From positions 499,660 to 563,659 of the forward strand of contig NZ_BAABHS010000001.1 of the NCBI RefSeq assembly GCF_039542225.1: DNA of 64,000 nt, given 5' to 3'. Below, piece after piece: positions 59,697 through 64,000 of this stretch. The notes under the pieces were generated by a model. It was not told where the DNA came from and did no database searches. It saw only the letters and a program-made list of their open reading frames with translations. This DNA is from Yinghuangia aomiensis (GTDB lineage: Bacteria > Actinomycetota > Actinomycetes > Streptomycetales > Streptomycetaceae). The translations under genes were made by a program, and so were the position numbers. Every line of letters begins with the position of its first letter. The first letter of the stretch is position 1.

Positions 59697-60218
59697 GAGC
59701 CCGTGTTCCCCCAGCTATCAGGCGCAGGGCGAAGTCTGCGTGCCGACGCCGCCAACACGCCATCCGCTTGCGAACGATTGATCGGGTGTATCTCGGGATA
59801 CGCCCTGGTCAGGTTTCCGCCGGCCCGGCGGTGCCGTTGCCGACAAGGCAATCACCGTGCGCAGGCACGCCGCTACAGAGTCAGGGCAGGCACAGCAAAC
59901 GCGTCGATCTACGCGCAGGCCGCGCGTCGAACAACGCGCGGTCAGCGCAGATTACTGTCGACGCGGTGACGGTCGGCAGCGCGGACAGCCACGGTCCGGC
60001 CGTTGCTGCGCCGGTGCGTGTTCCGGGGGCGCGTTTGGGTCCAGGGCTGCGCCGGGCGACGTGGTGCCGTCCGGGTGCACCGGGTAAACGTGGCACCGCA
60101 GTCCGTGCGATGACGGCCAGGTGTGGCGCGTAGCCTTGCCGCGCTCGCTGTCTGCCATACGACCAGCGTGGCGGGGTGGCCAGCAGTACTCCACAATCTT
60201 CTACGGTCTTGCACGGAT
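59697..60218. other. Gap without a confident gene
   Basis: About 520 bases between two minus-strand genes. It should hold the promoter of the gene at 59097-59696. Open frames here are compositionally biased shadows without start signals. No repeat of note. Confidence 0.5.
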
Positions 60219-61073
60219 TCACCCGGTGAGGGCTTCGAGCGCTTCGGTGATTCGTGCACGGGCCTGTTCGCCGAACAAGGCTTTGTGAAGGACGGCATCG
60301 AACATGTCGGCGTAGGCGCGCAGTTCCGTCGGCGCGGTGACGGTGATCTCGGCACCGAGCAACTCAACGTGGGCGCTGGTGTTGTCGTACATGGTGAACG
60401 TTTCGACGATCCAGGTCCCCGAGCGGTCGGCGGTGAACGGGACGATCCCGATCGACAGCGAGGGCAGGCCGGCTGCGGCGATGAGGTAGCCGAGCTGGGC
60501 TTCCATCGTGGCGGCGTCACCCATCCGGTTGCGAAGGACGCCCTCTTCGATGAGGAACACACCCCGCCGTGAGCCTTCGCGGATGATCCGCGAGCGCTCC
60601 ACCCGGGCCGCTGCTGCCGCCTTGGTGTCGGTGCGCAGACCGCGAAAGGTCGCGATCGAGGTCAGCAGCGCTTCCGCGTAGTCGCGGGTCTGGAGGAAAC
60701 CGGGCACCAGGGTGGAGGAGTACTGCCGGAACAGTTGAGTGCGTGTGTACAGGGGCACGTAGGACCGCTGGATGCTCACGAGTCCGGCCCGTTCTCGCTG
60801 CCTCCACTGCACGTACATCGACTCGGCGGCGAGTGCTTGAGCGATGAGGTCCTCGGCCTGGTCCGCGGCCCCGCAAATCTCGCACCACAGCCGTATGTCC
60901 GTGGGGCTAGGCAACGTGGTGCCGGTGACGATGCGGCTGGTCTTGGACTCGTGCCAGCCGGCGGCCCTGGCCAGGTGTACGCCTTTGAGGCCAGCGTCGC
61001 TCATGATCTGCGCGAGCCGGGTGGCCAGCGCCTCGCGGGCCTGTTGCGCACTGGTAGACGGTGAACGGGGCAT
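60219..61073 (-). CDS. XRE-DUF5753 transcriptional regulator
   Basis: A 284-residue regulator of the type very common in actinomycetes, often beside secondary-metabolite genes. An N-terminal HTH (LATRLAQIMSDAGLKGVHLARAAGWHESKTSRIVTG) is followed by a DUF5753 effector domain (LVPGFLQTRDYAEALL, FLIEEGVLRNRMGD, IVPFTADRSGTWIVETFTMYD). It is transcribed towards the ketosynthase cluster and lies just after the DUF6879 gene, a usual partner. A pathway-specific role is possible but not shown. Confidence 0.87.
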   Translation of the reverse strand: MPRSPSTSAQQAREALATRLAQIMSDAGLKGVHLARAAGWHESKTSRIVTGTTLPSPTDIRLWCEICGAADQAEDLIAQALAAESMYVQWRQRERAGLVSIQRSYVPLYTRTQLFRQYSSTLVPGFLQTRDYAEALLTSIATFRGLRTDTKAAAAARVERSRIIREGSRRGVFLIEEGVLRNRMGDAATMEAQLGYLIAAAGLPSLSIGIVPFTADRSGTWIVETFTMYDNTSAHVELLGAEITVTAPTELRAYADMFDAVLHKALFGEQARARITEALEALTG

Positions 61074-61091
61074 CGAATGCGGGACGCAGAG

Positions 61092-61628
61092 TCAGATCAC
61101 GAAGTCCTGGTGGGGCACACCGCGTTTCCACGCCGAATCGAACGAGTCGACCAGCCGCGCGGCCAGCCCCGGATCCTCGACGTCGTCGAACCGGAGGAAC
61201 CGGTCGTCACCGTTGAAGATGTTCCATCTCACCAGCGACCGGTCGAAGACCCACAGATCGGTGATCGGTAGGTGCACGTCGGGTGCGGCGGCCCGATCCA
61301 GCCATCGGACCTCTTCCCCTGACCGGACGGTGGCCGGTGTGCCGGCGTGCTCGTACCGGATGTACTCCGAGGCCGGCATCGAGACCACGCGCAAGCGGCG
61401 TACCTGGACGCCCCGTGCGGTCGCCGCGGCCACGGTGGAGCAGAAGCTGCTCCAACGCCCCGCATGCGTTGCTGCGGTCAGGCGTCCGGCGAGCCAGTCG
61501 GCGAAGTATTCGTCGTCGACGTCGTACCGGTCGCGTAGTTCGAGGTGGACCGCTTCGAACTCGCAGCCCTCGAACAACTCATCCCACGTCCGCACGGTCG
61601 GCAAGGTCGCACGCCCTTCTGATCGCAT
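61092..61628 (-). CDS. DUF6879 family protein
   Basis: A 178-residue protein with the DUF6879 pattern: WDELFEGCEFEAVHLELRDRY, VQVRRLRVVSMPASEYIRYE, EEVRWLDR and ITDLWVFDRSLVRWNIFNGDD. These proteins are repeatedly encoded beside XRE-DUF5753 regulators; function is unknown. ATG 61628 is used as the start and gives a 50-base overlap with the preceding small gene; a slightly later start is possible. Confidence 0.78.
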   Translation of the reverse strand: MRSEGRATLPTVRTWDELFEGCEFEAVHLELRDRYDVDDEYFADWLAGRLTAATHAGRWSSFCSTVAAATARGVQVRRLRVVSMPASEYIRYEHAGTPATVRSGEEVRWLDRAAAPDVHLPITDLWVFDRSLVRWNIFNGDDRFLRFDDVEDPGLAARLVDSFDSAWKRGVPHQDFVI

Positions 61629-61821
61629 CCGCCATATGACGAGGTAGATGCACCACCGATTCACCGGTGGGAACCGGTCCTCGGGCCGTGCACGCCGCCA
61701 GCATCTCCGGCGTAGCGTCGAAGCCTTGGAAGACGAAGTTCCCCGTGTCCCCGTCGACCCAGACCGTCGGGCAAGTCCCGCCCTCGCTCTTTTCGTCGAC
61801 AGCCACGAACACTAGATCCAT
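61579..61821 (-). CDS. Small hypothetical protein upstream of DUF6879
   Basis: An 80-residue acidic protein (LVFVAVDEKSEGGTCPTVWVDGDTGNFVFQGFDATPEML, VVHLPRHMADAIRRACDLAD). Homologous-looking small genes commonly precede DUF6879 genes in actinomycetes. It overlaps the next gene by 50 bases, so the two are probably co-translated. Function unknown. Confidence 0.7.
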   Translation of the reverse strand: MDLVFVAVDEKSEGGTCPTVWVDGDTGNFVFQGFDATPEMLAACTARGPVPTGESVVHLPRHMADAIRRACDLADRADVG

Positions 61822-62011
61822 GCGATCCCCCGATCGATGATCTTGCGCAACCTTCTACAACGATCCCTCTCCTGGGGGACCGCTGGCCAATCCTTCGAGC
61901 GGCAATCGTAAGACGTCGCGAGACACGGCCAACAGTTCCACATGACAACGAAGCCCAGCCTCGAACGCACACGCCCGCTGCCGGGCTGACGTATTGATCC
62001 TGCACCCGGGG

Positions 62012-62320
62012 TCAGAGACGGTTCAGGCCGTCGCGAAGCTTGAGGAGGACCAGCGTGTCGGCTCCGGCTTCGCCGTACTCGATCCGGCGACGGGCCTCGG
62101 CCATGGCCGCCTCGCCGAGCGCGTCCTTGATTCTCAGGGCAAGCACGGCGGCTTCGATTGGGCTCGTCCGAAGGCTGAGCGGCCCGGTGATCACGGCGTC
62201 CGGCGTCAACACGCGCACTGCCGGGAAACCCAGTTCCACGCACCGATTGGGATATGGCTGATCAGCCAGTTCGCCAGGATCGTGGGTGGTGACACCAGCG
62301 CCCGCCTGGTTCTCGGTCAC
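62012..62320 (-). CDS. Small hypothetical protein
   Basis: A 102-residue protein (VITGPLSLRTSPIEAAVLALRIKDALGEAAMAEARRRIEYGEAGADTLVLLKLRDGLNRL), helical in its second half. GTG 62320 overlaps the upstream small ORF stop as GTGA. No known domain. Confidence 0.6.
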   Translation of the reverse strand: MTENQAGAGVTTHDPGELADQPYPNRCVELGFPAVRVLTPDAVITGPLSLRTSPIEAAVLALRIKDALGEAAMAEARRRIEYGEAGADTLVLLKLRDGLNRL

Positions 62321-62418
62321 GTTGCACCGCCGGCTACTTCGCCGCGGTTCGTGGCGCGGGGACGGGCCGGGCGCGAGGCGAACGATTCATACGCCGGCGT
62401 TTGGGCCGGGTGGGTCAT
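62317..62418 (-). CDS. 33-residue small ORF with strong ribosome-binding site
   Basis: ATG 62418 follows GGGAGGGA by about five bases and encodes a short basic peptide beginning MTHPAQTPAYESF. Its stop overlaps the next start as GTGA, so it may be a coupling leader or a functional micro-protein. Confidence 0.5.
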   Translation of the reverse strand: MTHPAQTPAYESFASRPARPRATNRGEVAGGAT

Positions 62419-62766
62419 CTGGTCCCTCCCTGGGCAAGTCCTGACGTACGGGAACGGAGCCAGTGCAGACGCGACGTCAGGGCGAGTAGCAGCAACAGTC
62501 GGTGCCGAGCGGGGCGCCTCGGCGGCGGACCCTGGCGGTGGTCCACAACGCCGAGGCGCCCGTGCCCGTCCTCTGCCGGGGTAGGAGCGCGGACGGCAGA
62601 GGGCGCTTCGGTTGCCGCGACTGCTATCAGCAGCCGCGGTCGAACAGGTACAGGTAGGTCGGCGGCCCCAGGAGCATCGCCGCAAATACGAGGTGACGAA
62701 CGACCCCCCACCCGCAGCTCAACCCTTGGACGGATCTAATGCCGCGGCGGCGCGGACTCCTGCGCA
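62419..62766. other. Gap holding two hairpins
   Basis: About 350 bases between minus-strand genes. It contains the two consecutive hairpins listed next and probably the promoter of the small ORF pair. No gene is supported. Confidence 0.55.
62512..62601 (-). terminator. Two adjacent hairpins after the ATPase gene
   Basis: GGGCGCCTCGGCG at 62512-62524 pairs perfectly with 62549-62561, and the 24-base loop can form a further short stem (GGACC/GGTCC). CTCTGCCG at 62571-62578 pairs with 62594-62601. They lie downstream of the minus-strand ATPase gene and are likely its terminator. Confidence 0.65.
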
Positions 62767-63336
62767 CTACTTGGACGTTCGGTCGAACCGGGCCGACACA
62801 GCCTTGCGTCCCCGGCGTGAGTCGAGATGCACCTCGACATGGTCCGCGACTGCGCGCGTCAGCAGCAGGCCACGGCCCGTCTCGACGTCTTCGCCAGCTT
62901 CCGTCAGATTATCGAGATCCGGGACGGTGAGGACATCCGGATCGGACACTTCCACGATCAGACAGGACGCGTTGACCCGAACAGTCAGTCCGATGCGACG
63001 CCCGAATGGAGTGCCGAACTTCACGGCGTTCGTGAGCAGTTCGGACGCCACGAGGACCGGGTCAAGATGGTCGAACCCGTGCTCTCGGCAGATCTGCTCA
63101 ACCTCACGTCGGCCGTCCGCGATCCGCGCCGCGTGCGGTGCGTAGGTGAAGTCGAACGTCGCGTCGATGACCGCGGCAGCCGGTCGGCCGATCGCCTCCC
63201 GTTGCCCTGCTCGGCCACCGGATCCCGTGGAACACCGCGGCGTGCCAGTGGCGCGAATCCGACCGGTGGTCACAGCGGGTCCGGGCGCTACCAACGCCCC
63301 TACGTCGGTGTCCAGTTCACGAGGCACAGGGACCAC
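62767..63336 (-). CDS. RsbW-like ATP-binding protein (anti-sigma-factor type)
   Basis: A 189-residue protein with a histidine-kinase-type ATPase fold: VLVASELLTNAVKFG (N-box), VEVSDPDVLTVP (G1) and GRGLLLTRAVADHVEVH (G2). Stand-alone proteins of this type in Streptomyces act as serine kinases or anti-sigma factors. The GTG at 63336 gives the longest version; the real start may lie up to 55 codons downstream, before the FDFTYAPHAARIADGRR segment. Confidence 0.8.
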   Translation of the reverse strand: MVPVPRELDTDVGALVAPGPAVTTGRIRATGTPRCSTGSGGRAGQREAIGRPAAAVIDATFDFTYAPHAARIADGRREVEQICREHGFDHLDPVLVASELLTNAVKFGTPFGRRIGLTVRVNASCLIVEVSDPDVLTVPDLDNLTEAGEDVETGRGLLLTRAVADHVEVHLDSRRGRKAVSARFDRTSK

Positions 63337-63489
63337 ACCCTTCGGATGAGTGATTTCCAGTAATCAGGCAACCACTGAACGGCTACGTTGGTCATGGGTC
63401 GCCGCCACGCACCTGAAATGCGTAGACAGACGCGCCGTTCCCGCGTAGACCAACGCGGCTACGGTGCGCGGACCGCCCGGGAGGGTTCA

Positions 63490-63888
63490 GTGCCACCGCG
63501 CAAGCAGCAGTCATCACCACAGGACCACACTGCGCGCCTCGCGCACTTGGCGGCTGAAATCAAGTTCCGGCGCGAGAAGGCCGGACTCTCGCGCGAGCGA
63601 TTCGGCAAGCTCGCTTCCGTCGGAGCGACGACCATCGCGTCGTACGAGACGGGCCATCGCCCACTCAACGCACAGTTCGTGCTGCGGGCGGACGAAATCC
63701 TCGACGCCGAAGGGGCTTTGACGCGCGAGTGGGAGCGGCTTGCTGCCGACGAACACCCTGCTGACACAGAGTTCTCGTGGTTCATTGAGTTGGAGAAGCA
63801 GTCAACCGCCATCCGTGCGTTCGAGAACGCGTTCGTCCCCGGGCTCCTGCAAACCGAGGCATACGCGCGAGGCGGTCATGTCCCTTGA
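63490..63888 (+). pseudogene. Truncated XRE-DUF5753 regulator
   Basis: GTG 63490 follows GGGAGG by five bases. The protein has a full HTH (IKFRREKAGLSRERFGKLASVGATTIASYETG) and the first part of DUF5753 (SWFIELEKQSTAIRAFENAFVPGLLQTEAYAR). It then reads four unrelated residues and stops at 132 residues, where the family normally runs to about 280. The break at about 63873 coincides with the start of sequence that looks like an insertion-element end. Confidence 0.75.
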
Positions 63889-64000
63889 GGTGGTGTAGCT
63901 GATCAGTCGGTGGTGCCGGTGGTGAGGGCTGCAGTGTCGGGATAGAGGCTGTTCATGCTGTCGCTGGAGAGGTAGCGGCGGGGGAAGGCGATCCATTCAT
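63873..64000. mobile_element. Probable end of an insertion element
   Basis: The XRE gene is interrupted at about 63873, and the sequence that follows carries the 3' end of a minus-strand gene running off the window. The boundary region (TGTCCCTTGAGGTGGTGTAG) looks like an insertion-sequence terminus, but the matching inverted repeat lies outside the window. The IS family cannot be assigned here. Confidence 0.4.
63903..64000 (-). CDS. Partial gene at the window edge, possible transposase C-terminus
   Basis: An open minus-strand frame enters from the right edge and ends at the TGA at 63903-63905; the visible part reads EWIAFPRRYLSSDSMNSLYP and then a Thr-rich tail. The call as a transposase rests on the disrupted neighbour and on position, not on a catalytic motif. 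Confidence 0.35.
   Translation of the reverse strand, partial: EWIAFPRRYLSSDSMNSLYPDTAALTTGTTD

Noticed and set aside
1..64000. tRNA, rRNA, CRISPR array or tyrosine integrase/attachment site
   Set aside because: No cloverleaf-like tRNA segment, conserved rRNA stretch, regularly spaced repeat-spacer array or integrase motif set was seen. The only tandem repeats are the iteron-like copies at 27039-27107.

Overview
The window is very GC-rich (roughly 70% or more), with GTG and TTG starts next to good Shine-Dalgarno sites and dense ATGA/GTGA start-stop overlaps. Its protein families (SCO6880-type conjugation proteins, WhiB, DUF2637, DUF317, XRE-DUF5753, DUF6879) point to a filamentous actinomycete, most likely Streptomyces or a close relative. 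No rRNA, tRNA, CRISPR array or integrase was seen, so the chromosomal attachment context of the mobile part is not visible.

Region 1 (about 1-28 kb) is a conjugative plasmid or integrative conjugative element. Nearly all transfer genes are on the minus strand and read from 28 kb towards 1: a small leader gene, a winged-helix replication-initiator-like protein carrying iteron-like repeats and a 32-bp perfect palindrome inside its gene, WhiB, a DUF2637 membrane protein, MobC and a MobA/VirD2-type relaxase. Further left, and also minus, are a two-domain peptidoglycan hydrolase, a pilin-like two-TM protein, a VirB8-like candidate, a VirB6/TrbL-like membrane protein, an SCO6880 protein and a VirB4-type ATPase. 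A plus-strand accessory block (9-16.7 kb) carries an orphan DNA methyltransferase, DUF4913, a RelE-like protein, a winged-helix regulator and a DUF317 array with two frameshifted members. A perfect 31-bp inverted repeat separates the two divergent blocks. A Ser/Thr kinase with a C-terminal ricin-like lectin domain sits at 19.5-20.8 kb.

Region 2 (28-31.3 kb) is a plus-strand regulatory cassette: a small XRE regulator, an ImmA/IrrE metallopeptidase, a MAB_1171c-type membrane protein and a PAP2-like membrane protein.

Region 3 (31.3-48.7 kb) is an accessory block of five APH-fold phosphotransferases, a kinase-like protein, NUDIX hydrolases and a GFA protein. Within it, a tightly overlapping minus-strand operon runs ABC exporter, SAM methyltransferase, NUDIX, small membrane protein, P-loop kinase, MFS exporter and an FxLD-system-type carboxyl methyltransferase. 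No lanthipeptide precursor or lanthionine synthetase was found beside it.

Region 4 (49.2-58.9 kb) is the most unusual part. It is an apparently coordinated minus-strand cluster combining a minimal, odd ketide-synthase kit (ACP-thioesterase fusion, active ketosynthase, cysteine-less ketosynthase partner, ACP-adenylate ligase fusion) with nucleobase or nucleoside-handling folds: a nucleoside deoxyribosyltransferase-like fusion, a SMUG2-like uracil-DNA-glycosylase-fold protein with an altered active-site loop, and a degenerate deaminase-like domain fused to a methyltransferase. A PhyH-like oxygenase is coupled upstream, and a second small deoxyribosyltransferase-like gene flanks the cluster on the plus strand. 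I do not recognise this combination as a known pathway. I propose it as a candidate undescribed biosynthetic or nucleotide-centred system.

Region 5 (59-64 kb) holds regulatory genes (XRE-DUF5753, DUF6879, an RsbW-like ATPase, small coupled ORFs). It ends with an XRE-DUF5753 gene that is cut short next to what looks like the end of an insertion element.
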